Assembly: GCF_014201195.1 (NCBI RefSeq)
Contig: NZ_JACHDS010000001.1
Location: 1,860,001 to 1,924,000 of the forward strand
Direction of reading: 5' to 3'
DNA from: Nocardiopsis mwathae
GTDB taxonomy: Bacteria > Actinomycetota > Actinomycetes > Streptosporangiales > Streptosporangiaceae
Length of the DNA stretch: 64,000 bases
Below, piece after piece: positions 42,199-49,985 of this stretch. A program made the position numbers and the translations under genes. The notes under the pieces were generated by a model. The model did not search any database, had not been told where the DNA came from, and saw nothing but the letters and a program-made list of their open reading frames with translations. The stretch's first letter is position 1, and each line of letters opens with the position of its first letter.

Positions 42199-42882
42199 AT
42201 GACCGCTGACGGCGACAACGCCACGACCAGGGTCTTCCTGGTCGACGACCACGACGTCGTACGGCGCGGCGTGATGGCCCTCTTCGCGGACGAGGCCGAT
42301 ATGGAGGTGGTCGGCGAGGCCGGCACCGCCGCCCAGGCCGTCGCCAGGGTCCCCGCCGCGCGCCCCGACGTCGTCGTGCTGGACGTGCGGCTGCCCGACG
42401 GCGACGGGGTGACCGTCTGCCGGGAGATCCGCTCGCGCATGCCCGAGGTCCAGTGCCTCATGCTGACCTCGTTCGCCGACGACGACGCCATCTACCAGGC
42501 GGTGATGGCCGGGGCATCGGGCTACGTGCTCAAGCAGATCCACGGCTCCGACCTCGTCGGCGCCGTGCGCACGGTGGCGAGCGGAAAGTCCCTGCTCGAC
42601 CCGGTCAGCACCATGCGCATGCTCAACCGCGTGCGGGAGCAGGCCGAACGCAAGGACCCGCTGAGCCGGCTGTCCGACCAGGAGCGCAAGATCTTCGAGC
42701 TCATCGGCGAGGGCCTGACCAACCGGCAGATCGGCGAGCGCGTGTTCCTGGCGGAGAAGACCGTCAAGAACTACGTCTCCAGCATCCTGTCCAAGCTCGG
42801 CATGCAGCGCCGCACCCAGGCGGCGGCCTACGCCGCCCGGCTCGCCGAACGCGAGGACACCGGTAACGGCGCCGCCGAGTAG
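42199..42882 (+). CDS. devR: NarL/FixJ-type response regulator, DevR (DosR)-like
   Basis: Hypoxia/dormancy-type transcription activator, 227 residues. The receiver has the acidic pair D16/D17, phospho-acceptor D62 (VVVLDVRLPDG) and K112 (GYVLKQ). The C-terminal LuxR-type HTH is LSDQERKIFELIGEGLTNRQ then VFLAEKTVKNYVSSILSKLG, nearly the sequence recalled for DosR, which includes the conserved KTVKNYVS. It lies 69 bp after the USP gene and converges with the sensor kinase gene. The predicted target is the box at 41148. Confidence 0.92.
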   Translation: MTADGDNATTRVFLVDDHDVVRRGVMALFADEADMEVVGEAGTAAQAVARVPAARPDVVVLDVRLPDGDGVTVCREIRSRMPEVQCLMLTSFADDDAIYQAVMAGASGYVLKQIHGSDLVGAVRTVASGKSLLDPVSTMRMLNRVREQAERKDPLSRLSDQERKIFELIGEGLTNRQIGERVFLAEKTVKNYVSSILSKLGMQRRTQAAAYAARLAEREDTGNGAAE

Positions 42883-42907
42883 GCGCGCGGCCGGGGCCGA
42901 GTGCCGG

Positions 42908-44581
42908 CTAGGCGAGCGGGACGCGCCAGTGGAAGACCGTCCCGCCGCCGTCGCGCGGGCGTAGCTCGAACAGGCCGCCGAGTTCCTCGGCGCGCGTCCG
43001 CACGTTGTTCAGGCCGCTGCGCCGCCCCCCTTCGGGGACGCCCGAACCGTCGTCCTCCACCTGGACGGCCACGGCCTCGTCGGCGACACGGATGTCGACA
43101 CCGACCTGGGAGGCCCCGGCGTGCCGGGCCACATTGGACAGCGCCTCCTGCAGCACGGCGAGCAGATGGTCGGCGATGCCCGGATCCACGGCGCTGTCGA
43201 TCGGGCCCTCCAGCAGCAGCCGCGGCGCGAACCCCAGTGTCCCGGCGGCGCCGTTCACCATGTCCACGATCTGGCTGCGCAGCCAGTCGGCCCCGCCCTC
43301 CGCGGTGTGCTGCAGCTCGAAGATGGTGGAGCGGATCTGCCGGATGGTGTCGTCGAGGTCGTCGACGGCCCGCTGCACCCGCTCGGTCGACTCCTTGTCC
43401 GCGATGCGGTTGGCCGCCCCCATGAGCGACATGGCGGTGGCGAAGAGCCGCTGGATCACGATGTCGTGGAGGTCGCGGGCGATCCGGTCGCGGTCCTCCA
43501 GCACGCTGAGCCGCTCGGCGTCGTCCCGCGCCTCGGCCAGCTCCAGCGCGACCGCGGCGTGGTCGGCGAAGGTGGACAGCATGTCCTGCACCGCGTCGGG
43601 GAAGGGCGAGCGGCCCGGCCGGTTGCCCACGATCAGGACGCCGCGGACCCGGTCGGGGGGCCCGAACGGCACCAGCAGCACCGGGCCCAGCCCCAGTTCC
43701 TTGAGGAAGGCGGCGCCCAGGCTGGGGTGGGTGGTGACGTCGGCGAGCCGCGGCTCGCCGCGGTTGTAGACCTGGCCGACCAGGGTCCCGGAGGCGTCGA
43801 CCGCCCGCCCGCGGCCCTTGTCGCCCTGGAAGCCCTCGCAGACCCGGACGGTGAGCCGGTCCTGATCGCGCTCGGGCAGGGCGACCAGCGCCAGGTCGGC
43901 ATCCGACATCAGCCGGGCCCGGCGCGCCACCAGGCGCAGCACCTCGTCGGTGTCGGCCCCCGACAGCAGCCGGGTGGTGATCTCGCCGGAGGCGTCCAGC
44001 CAGGTCTCCCGGCGCCGGGTCTCCTCGAAGAGGTGCGCGTTCTCGATGGCCACTCCGGCCGCGGTGGCCAGGGCGAGAACGAGGGTCTCGTCGTCCTCGT
44101 CGAAGTCGTCGCCGTCGGTCGTGTCGGCCAGGTAGAGGTTGCCGAACACCTCGTCGCGCACCCGGATGGGGACACCCAGGAATCGCAGCATCTCCGGGTG
44201 GCCCTTCGGGAATCCGACCGACGCCGGGTGGTCGGCGATCGCGGAGAGCCGCAGCGGGCGCGGCTCCTTGATGAGCAGGCCGAGAAGGCCCTCACCACGC
44301 GGCCAGTGGTCGATCCGGGCGATCTCCTCCTCGGTGACGCCCACCGGGATGAACTGGGTGAGCTCCCTGTTCGGGCCGATCACGCCGATCGCGCCGTAGC
44401 GCGCGTTCACCAGGGTCACGGCGGCCTCGGCGACCCGGCGCAGCAGCGTCTCCAACTCCAGGCCCTCGCCGATCGTGATGACGGCTTCCAGCAGTGCGTG
44501 GATGCGGTCGCGGGTCGCCATGATGGTGGCCATCCGCGACTGCACCTCGTTGAGCAGGTCGTCCAGCCGCATCTGCGGCAT
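42908..44581 (-). CDS. devS: GAF-GAF sensor histidine kinase, DevS (DosS)-like
   Basis: Redox/oxygen-type sensor, 557 residues: GAF-A about 45-185, GAF-B about 205-345, HisKA_3 dimerisation helix with phospho-His H372 (DRIARDLHDIVIQRLFA), and HATPase_c to the end (NVARHAGASQVGVDIRV; DDGSGVPEGGRRSGLNNV). In GAF-A the block HPASVGFPKGHPEMLRFLGVP strongly resembles mycobacterial DosS; H128 falls where the DosS haem ligand His149 lies, given the 21-residue difference in length, so haem binding is plausible. ATG 44581 has GGGAGGG 7 bp upstream; an earlier ATG at 44626 lacks this. Convergent with devR, 25 bp apart. Confidence 0.92.
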   Translation of the reverse strand: MPQMRLDDLLNEVQSRMATIMATRDRIHALLEAVITIGEGLELETLLRRVAEAAVTLVNARYGAIGVIGPNRELTQFIPVGVTEEEIARIDHWPRGEGLLGLLIKEPRPLRLSAIADHPASVGFPKGHPEMLRFLGVPIRVRDEVFGNLYLADTTDGDDFDEDDETLVLALATAAGVAIENAHLFEETRRRETWLDASGEITTRLLSGADTDEVLRLVARRARLMSDADLALVALPERDQDRLTVRVCEGFQGDKGRGRAVDASGTLVGQVYNRGEPRLADVTTHPSLGAAFLKELGLGPVLLVPFGPPDRVRGVLIVGNRPGRSPFPDAVQDMLSTFADHAAVALELAEARDDAERLSVLEDRDRIARDLHDIVIQRLFATAMSLMGAANRIADKESTERVQRAVDDLDDTIRQIRSTIFELQHTAEGGADWLRSQIVDMVNGAAGTLGFAPRLLLEGPIDSAVDPGIADHLLAVLQEALSNVARHAGASQVGVDIRVADEAVAVQVEDDGSGVPEGGRRSGLNNVRTRAEELGGLFELRPRDGGGTVFHWRVPLA

Positions 44582-44742
44582 CGGAAGACCCTCCCGGCCC
44601 GTATCCCCCGACCGCGGGTCGACCATCGCAGTCCGCCTCGTTCCGCTCGGGGCTCTCCGTCCGCAGGGAGCCCATCGCTTTCGAGTCTAGATCCCCGGTA
44701 TCGGGGGTCACCCGAGCCCGCCCACGGGCGCGGGCGGCCCTT

Positions 44743-45456
44743 TCACCCCGTCGGCGGGTCCGCTGCGTCCTGCGTCGCATCCGCCGTATCCGCCGATGGG
44801 AGCCACCGGCCGGAGATCCGGGTCGGCATGATCTTGAGGTAGGTGTCGCGCTCGCCCCCCGCCCACGGGCGGATGGCGCGGACCTGCCGGATGTCCCTCA
44901 GCTCCAGCGGGTCGCGGATCCAGTGGGTCCGGCCGGTGATCAGCACGCTCCACCCCTCGTGGCGGACGGGGTCGATGTGGTCGACCTGGAAGGCCACGTG
45001 GCCCTCGGCGTTCTGCGCGATCACGCCGAACGGCGCGGTGCGGAAGACGACGACGTCGTTGAGCACCGCGAAGTTGACCGGGAGCACCGTGGGCGCGGCG
45101 TCGCCCGGGATGACGAACGAGATGCGGCCCAGCCCGCCCTTCCCGATCAGGTCCAGGCACCGCTGGGCGCTCAGGTGCTCGGGCATCGGGGCGGCGGGGC
45201 CGGCGTCGCGCTGCGGGGGTGGCTCGGTCCCGCGGAGCATCGCCGGTGTGGTCCGCAGCGCGTCGGCCAGGCGGGCCAGCGCCCAGCGGCTCACGAACGC
45301 GGGGTGCTCTTCGAGGTAGGCGAGATACCCGGGGGTGATCCCGGTGCGCTCTGCCACGGTCTCCCGGCTGAGCCCCAGCTCCTCGCGGCGGCGCGCGACG
45401 CGTCGGCCGAGTTCCCCCCGGCTCCGCTGGGTGTGGTCGACCCTGGGCACGATCAT
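44743..45456 (-). CDS. Helix-turn-helix plus pyridoxamine-5'-phosphate-oxidase-like protein
   Basis: A 237-residue two-domain protein: an N-terminal Cro/C1-type HTH (RVARRREELGLSRETVAERT then GITPGYLAYLEEHP, about residues 18-55) and a C-terminal split-barrel flavin-binding domain (about 90-220) with GRISFVIPGDAAPTVLPVNF, VVFRTAPFGVIAQNAEGHVA and GWSVLITGRTHWIRDPLEL. The pairing is typical of actinobacteria and often sits beside stress or dormancy genes. The flavin domain could sense redox state. ATG 45456 with GAGGAGG. Upstream of the kinase gene on the same strand with a 161-bp gap. Confidence 0.85.
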   Translation of the reverse strand: MIVPRVDHTQRSRGELGRRVARRREELGLSRETVAERTGITPGYLAYLEEHPAFVSRWALARLADALRTTPAMLRGTEPPPQRDAGPAAPMPEHLSAQRCLDLIGKGGLGRISFVIPGDAAPTVLPVNFAVLNDVVVFRTAPFGVIAQNAEGHVAFQVDHIDPVRHEGWSVLITGRTHWIRDPLELRDIRQVRAIRPWAGGERDTYLKIMPTRISGRWLPSADTADATQDAADPPTG

Positions 45457-45701
45457 CGCCTCCTCACGTATACGTCGGTCCCTCATACCCCCAGTCTCCG
45501 CTCACCGGCCGTCGCGGGCCGGAGGCTTAGGGCATCGGCCCGGAGAGTCGGAGGTCCCGCCCGCGCGCTCGCGTGCGACTCGGCCGGATTGGGCGGAAAT
45601 TTCGCGGATTCGCCCTTATCCGGGTCCGTGGACCGATACGATCTTGCGCACGGGGGAGTGATGGTGTTGTCACGTGGGGTCGTGTAGAGAGGCGGCGCGG
45701 G

Positions 45702-46157
45702 GTGACCGAACGACGGTCGGACAGCTTCCCCTGCCATGAGGCCATCGTCGTTCCGGTGCGCGGGGAGATCGACATCGCCACCGCCGATGACATGCGCGAC
45801 CGCGTCCTGCGGGCCGCCCATCCGTCGCCCAGCACCGTCCTCACCGAAGGCGTCGCCGTCCGGGCGGGCGCCGCACGACGCGGGGCCGCCCCGCGGCAGG
45901 GCGGGCCGTGCGTCATCGTCGACCTGTCCGGGGTCGTGTTCTTCGACGCCAGCGGCGTGCGGGCGCTCATGGCCGCCTACCGCGTGCTGATCCGCGAGGG
46001 TCGCCACCTGGTGCTGGCCGAGCCCTCCCCGGCGGTCGCGCGCATCCTCGCCACCCTGAACATGGACCGGGTCTTCGAGATCTACCCGATCGTGGAGATG
46101 GCCCTGGCCCACGTCCGCGCCCCCGAGCGGGTCAGGCGCGCTCCAGGAACGGGGTGA
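45702..46157 (+). CDS. STAS-domain anti-sigma factor antagonist-like protein
   Basis: A 151-residue protein with the STAS fold: EAIVVPVRGEIDIATADDMR at the N-terminus and CVIVDLSGVVFFDASGVRALMAAYR with the conserved Ser (the phosphorylation site in SpoIIAA/RsbV) around residue 90, ending LATLNMDRVFEIYPI. A ~30-residue Arg/Pro insertion lies between the two halves, longer than usual. Such proteins release alternative sigma factors from their anti-sigma. GTG 45702; the ribosome site is weak. The last 26 bp overlap the end of the convergent bPH2 gene. Confidence 0.85.
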   Translation: MTERRSDSFPCHEAIVVPVRGEIDIATADDMRDRVLRAAHPSPSTVLTEGVAVRAGAARRGAAPRQGGPCVIVDLSGVVFFDASGVRALMAAYRVLIREGRHLVLAEPSPAVARILATLNMDRVFEIYPIVEMALAHVRAPERVRRAPGTG

Positions 46158-47775
46158 GCAGGTCCGGAACCGCGGCGTCGGCGAACGCCAGGCCCTCGCC
46201 CAGGCCCACGTCCGGCGCGCAGTAGACGCCGTCGCCCGCGGCCGTGGTCGCGCGCACCGTGGCCAGGCCCAGGCGGCGCTGGAAGGGCGACCGCGATACC
46301 GTCCAGCCGATGACCGCCTCGCGCCGCAGCGCAACGGTGGTGCGCGCCAGCATCCCCGTGCGCACCACCAGGTACCGGCGGCCCACGGCATGCCCCAGCC
46401 CCCGGTAGCAGCCGACCGCGTAGGGCGCCAGCAGCGCCGCGGAGCCGAGCGCGACCACCGCCACCCCCCACAGCGGCAGCCGGTCCAGCAGCGTACCGGC
46501 CACCGCCGCCGAGACGCTGAGGGCGCCCGTGGCCGCGGCGGCGCGGTTCAGCCGACGGCGCAGTGCCGCCCGGGGGTGGGCGGTCAGCGGGACGTCGGTC
46601 GGCGAACCCGCCTCCGCGAGGACCGCGCCCGCGACGCGCAGTGCCTCGGCGCGCGGCATCTCCGGGGTCAGGGAGCTCTTGGCGACGGCGGCACCCTCCC
46701 GGTCGGCGAGCCCGGTCGCCACGGCCGACACGGCGGCGGCGCCGAACCAGCGCAGCGGCAGGGGTTCGCTCACCGCCACCCCGCGCAGCCGGCGCTCCTC
46801 CAGGGACAGCGAGGCGAGGTTGAGCAGGCCGCGGCGGAGGCGCAGCGTGCCTCCGGGCTCGCGGGACAGCCGGTAGCCCCACCACGCCTCCAGCTGTAGG
46901 GCGACGGCCGCCACGGCGCCGGTGACCAGCACGAACAGCAGGGCCGCCGGGATGGCCAGGATGAGGCGGGCCAGCAGGAAGGCATAGATCTCATGGGCGG
47001 CCTCGACCGGAAGGAGGGGGAACGACCCGGCCCGTTCCGGGCCGATCCAGCCCAGCCCGCCGAGTACGCCGCCCAGCGCGGCGGCGCCCAGGGCGACGGT
47101 GTACCAGGTCAGTGCGGCGTAGCCGAGCCAGACGGGGGTGAGGCGGGCGAGCTCGGCGGGCGCGGCCGCCCCGTGTTCTCCGCTGTCCCCGGTGGACTCC
47201 GGGGACCGGGACCCGCCGCGGCCGGCGGCATGGACCAGCAGCTCCCTGCGCAGCCGCTCGCCCTCGGCCGCGATGACGTAGTCCAGGCGGAGTTCGTCGG
47301 CGCCGGTCGCGTCGACGTTCCGGCCGGTGCCCACGACCACGCCGCACAGTCCGAACGGGCGGGCCCATACCGGCGCGTTCACGTCGACGCTGCGGATCCG
47401 CTCGCGCGGGATGGACCGGTAGCTCCGGGCGAGGATGCCCGTGTACATCTCCACGCGCTGCCCGGTGACCCGGTAGCGGGTGAGGCGCAGCCGCAGCAGG
47501 TCGATGCCGACCAGCCCGGCGACCAGCAGGGCGGTCGCCGGGACGATGACCGCGGCCCAGGGCGGCAGGCCGTCGAGGAGTGCGATCACGGCGGTGGCGA
47601 TCAGTGCGGGTAGGCCGAGGACGACGGCGAGGGCCACCGCGCCCGCCCACGCGGTCAGCGGGCTCAGCGCGCGCCAGGCGGGCTCGGCGCACGGCGCCGG
47701 ACCGCCCACCCGGGCGGAAGGGGCGTCGGTGCGGCCGTGGCGGGGCAGGGGGGTCGCCGGAGCTCCGGTACTCAT
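46132..47775 (-). CDS. Membrane protein with repeated bacterial PH domains (YdbT-like)
   Basis: A 547-residue protein with three bPH_2-type modules separated by pairs of transmembrane helices. Module signs are YRVTGQRVEMYTGILARSYR, RLRRGLLNLASLSLEERRLR and RYLVVRTGMLARTTVALRRE, each a strand-rich segment containing the G-x-L/M turn followed by basic residues. Helices include AVALAVVLGLPALIATAVIAL and LILAIPAALLFVLVTGAVAA. YdbT of Bacillus works with YdbS to confer resistance to bacteriocins such as amylocyclicin. Its ATG overlaps the stop of ydbS-like gene by 4 bp (translational coupling). Confidence 0.87.
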   Translation of the reverse strand: MSTGAPATPLPRHGRTDAPSARVGGPAPCAEPAWRALSPLTAWAGAVALAVVLGLPALIATAVIALLDGLPPWAAVIVPATALLVAGLVGIDLLRLRLTRYRVTGQRVEMYTGILARSYRSIPRERIRSVDVNAPVWARPFGLCGVVVGTGRNVDATGADELRLDYVIAAEGERLRRELLVHAAGRGGSRSPESTGDSGEHGAAAPAELARLTPVWLGYAALTWYTVALGAAALGGVLGGLGWIGPERAGSFPLLPVEAAHEIYAFLLARLILAIPAALLFVLVTGAVAAVALQLEAWWGYRLSREPGGTLRLRRGLLNLASLSLEERRLRGVAVSEPLPLRWFGAAAVSAVATGLADREGAAVAKSSLTPEMPRAEALRVAGAVLAEAGSPTDVPLTAHPRAALRRRLNRAAAATGALSVSAAVAGTLLDRLPLWGVAVVALGSAALLAPYAVGCYRGLGHAVGRRYLVVRTGMLARTTVALRREAVIGWTVSRSPFQRRLGLATVRATTAAGDGVYCAPDVGLGEGLAFADAAVPDLLTPFLERA

Positions 47776-48266
47776 GTCGCGTCTCCCGGGGTGGCCTGGG
47801 TGGTCTGGGTGAGGTAGCGGGCGAGCTCGGCGGCCCGCGTGCGGTCGAGGCCGACGATGCGCAGCGACCCGGCGGCCGACGCCGTGGTGACGGTGACGGT
47901 GGACAGGCCGAGCAGCCGCTGCAGCGGGCCGCGCTCGGTGTCGACCGTCTGGATACGGGACATCGGCGCCACCCGCCACTCCTGCCACAGCCAGCCGGAA
48001 GAGGTGTAGACGGCGTCCACGGTGGTCTCCCAGCGGTGCACGCGGTACCGCCACCGCGGCATGGCCAGGGTGACGGCCACGGCCGGAGCGGCGAGGGCGG
48101 CGGTGCCGAGCCACAACCACGCGGCGAGCTCCTCGACCAGGGCCGCGGCGATGGCCGGGGCCGCGACGGCGGGCACCGCGACCAGGAGGGAGTGCAGGGT
48201 CCACAGGATGATGGCGCGGCGGTCGACCCGGTGGTGGGGTGGCCGCAGGCGCAGATCCGTGGTCAT
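47772..48266 (-). CDS. Membrane protein with one bacterial PH domain (YdbS-like)
   Basis: A 164-residue partner of the preceding gene: two hydrophobic helices (AIILWTLHSLLVAVPAVAAP and WLWLGTAALAAPAVAVTLAM) then a bPH_2 domain, RYRVHRWETTVDAVYTSSGW through SRIQTVDTERGPLQRLLGLS and VTVTTASAAGSLRIVGL. First gene of the two-gene operon. ATG at 48266; the divergent promoter with a GTGATATCAC palindrome is 35 bp upstream. Family role: membrane barrier against cyclic or cationic peptides (known for Bacillus, inferred here). Confidence 0.88.
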   Translation of the reverse strand: MTTDLRLRPPHHRVDRRAIILWTLHSLLVAVPAVAAPAIAAALVEELAAWLWLGTAALAAPAVAVTLAMPRWRYRVHRWETTVDAVYTSSGWLWQEWRVAPMSRIQTVDTERGPLQRLLGLSTVTVTTASAAGSLRIVGLDRTRAAELARYLTQTTQATPGDAT

Positions 48267-48300
48267 CGTGTCGTGCTCCTTCGGACCGTCGGTGTAAAAA

Positions 48301-48320
48301 GTGATATCACAATGATAGTC
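48301..48320. promoter_or_regulatory. Palindrome GTGATATCAC with adjacent half repeat, between bPH2 and SPFH genes
   Basis: GTGATATCACAATGATAGTC: a perfect 10-bp palindrome followed by a second TGATA half-site, in the 104-bp AT-rich divergent promoter region. It probably controls both the YdbST and SPFH/Arc genes; the regulator is not identified. Confidence 0.55.
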
Positions 48321-48370
48321 TTACGTCATCGGTAAGCTTGGATGTCCGAGATCAGCGAAAGGTTCCGACG

Positions 48371-49291
48371 ATGACGGCCGACACCACCACCAGCGCCCCC
48401 GGGGGCCCGATGCCCGAACCCCAGTACCGCGAACACGCGGCCTTCGGCTTCCCCGGGGTGCCGGCGTTCCTGCTCTGCCTGCTCGTCCTCGCGGTCGGCG
48501 CCGCGCTGGTGGCCGCCGGGTTCGCCGCGGGGGTCGTCGCGCTCATCCCCGCGGGCGCGGTGCTCGTGCTCGCAGCGGTCGGGGCCGCGCTGGGGCTCAC
48601 CGTCGTCGCGCCGAACGAGGCCCGCGTCCTGCAGTTCCTCGGCCGCTACGTCGGAACCGTCCGATCGGACGGGCTGCGCTGGGTCAACCCGCTGACCACC
48701 CGCCGGCCGGTGTCCACCCGGATCCGCAACCACGAGACCTCGGTCATGAAGGTCAACGACTCCGACGGCAGCCCCATCGAGATCGCCGCCGTGGTGGTCT
48801 GGCAGGTGGAGGACACCGCACGCGCGGTCTTCGAGGTCGACGACTTCGTCCGGTTCGTCTCGATCCAGACCGAGGCGGCCGTCCGGCACATCGCCAACAA
48901 CTACCCGTACGACGCCCACCAGGCGGACACACTCTCGCTGCGCGACAACGCCGACGAGATCACTGAGAAGCTCTCCAAGGAGATCTCCGAGCGGGTCCAG
49001 TCGGCCGGGGTGCGTATCATCGAGTCCCGGTTCACCCACCTCGCCTACGCCCAGGAGATCGCCCAGGCGATGCTCCAGCGCCAGCAGGCCACCGCGGTCG
49101 TCGCGGCGCGGCAGCACATCGTGGAGGGCGCCGTCGGCATGGTCGACCTCGCTCTGCAGCGGCTCTCCGAGGAGCGGGTGGTCGAGCTCGACGAGGAGCG
49201 CAAGGCCTCCATGGTCAGCAACCTGCTGGTGGTGCTGTGCTCGGACCGTCCGACCAACCCGGTCGTCAACACCGGATCGCTGTACCAGTAG
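48371..49291 (+). CDS. SPFH-domain (band 7/stomatin-like) membrane protein
   Basis: A 306-residue protein with an N-terminal hairpin of two hydrophobic helices ([20 protein letters not shown] and [20 protein letters not shown]) followed by an SPFH domain: [49 protein letters not shown], the [14 protein letters not shown] helix, and the flotillin-like coiled segment [21 protein letters not shown]. It oligomerises on the membrane in homologues. ATG 48371 after GAAAGGTT. It is followed by an Arc-like gene 16 bp downstream; this SPFH-Arc pair is a recurring actinobacterial arrangement as far as I recall. Confidence 0.88.
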   Translation: MTADTTTSAPGGPMPEPQYREHAAFGFPGVPAFLLCLLVLAVGAALVAAGFAAGVVALIPAGAVLVLAAVGAALGLTVVAPNEARVLQFLGRYVGTVRSDGLRWVNPLTTRRPVSTRIRNHETSVMKVNDSDGSPIEIAAVVVWQVEDTARAVFEVDDFVRFVSIQTEAAVRHIANNYPYDAHQADTLSLRDNADEITEKLSKEISERVQSAGVRIIESRFTHLAYAQEIAQAMLQRQQATAVVAARQHIVEGAVGMVDLALQRLSEERVVELDEERKASMVSNLLVVLCSDRPTNPVVNTGSLYQ

Positions 49292-49307
49292 GGAGCGGCC
49301 GAACATC

Positions 49308-49553
49308 GTGGCCGAGCGGAAGAAGATCCTCCTCAGGCTGGACCCGGCGGTCCATGACGCCGTCGCCCGCTGGGCCGGAGACGAGCTGCGCAGTACCAAC
49401 GCCCAGATCGAGTTCCTCCTCCGCCGGTCCCTGACCGACGCCGGGCGCATGCCCAAGAACCCGGGCGAGATCCCGCGCCGCGGGCGGCCGCCTAAGCGCG
49501 CCCCCGGCGGAGTGGAGGGGACCGACGACACCGACCCGACCCAGGACGGGTGA
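49308..49553 (+). CDS. Arc-like ribbon-helix-helix protein
   Basis: An 81-residue protein. The first ~45 residues, [20 protein letters not shown] then [22 protein letters not shown], form a ribbon-helix-helix of Arc/MetJ type (strand, helix A, helix B); the rest is a basic Pro/Gly tail. It is translated right behind SPFH and may autoregulate the operon through the palindrome at 48301. GTG start with AGGGAG upstream. Confidence 0.8.
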   Translation: MAERKKILLRLDPAVHDAVARWAGDELRSTNAQIEFLLRRSLTDAGRMPKNPGEIPRRGRPPKRAPGGVEGTDDTDPTQDG

Positions 49554-49556
49554 CCT

Positions 49557-49594
49557 CCGGGGGTCGGCCGCACCGTGTGGCGGCCGACCCCCGG
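49557..49594 (+). terminator. Perfect 15-bp hairpin after the SPFH-Arc operon
   Basis: CCGGGGGTCGGCCGC (49557-49571) pairs with GCGGCCGACCCCCGG (49580-49594), 4 bp after the Arc stop. Confidence 0.8.
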
Positions 49595-49985
49595 GCTCCG
49601 GCCGCGGCACCGCACGGCGTCACGCCCCGGCCGCGGAGCACGGGGGAGGGATGATCGGGCCGGGGCGGGCTCCGCGGCCGCGCATCTCCATCGCGTCGGA
49701 CATGGCGCTCACGATATGTCTCAAGACCGGAGCGGTGGGGCGCGAACGTGGCGGCGCGGCAGGGCCGACTCCGCTGCCGCCCGCTACGACCTGCGCGCTC
49801 GCACCGACGGCAGGCGCGTCAAGGGCGCCATGTGGCCAGAATCGGCCACTCATGACCCATATTCGGTGCGCCGAGGACTGCCGGGTGGGCCTCCGACGAC
49901 CTCGGAATCCGGCATCGGACCGCAGCCCGCCGCCACCGCCACCGATCCCTCGGGTCGCCGTCCGCGGATTCGGGCCGGGGAGCCG
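49595..49985. other. 391-bp gap between the SPFH-Arc operon and the P450 gene end
   Basis: No convincing gene. A short inverted repeat GTGGCC-AGAATC-GGCCAC lies at 49832-49849. Open frames here are Pro/Arg-rich and match nothing. Confidence 0.55.
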
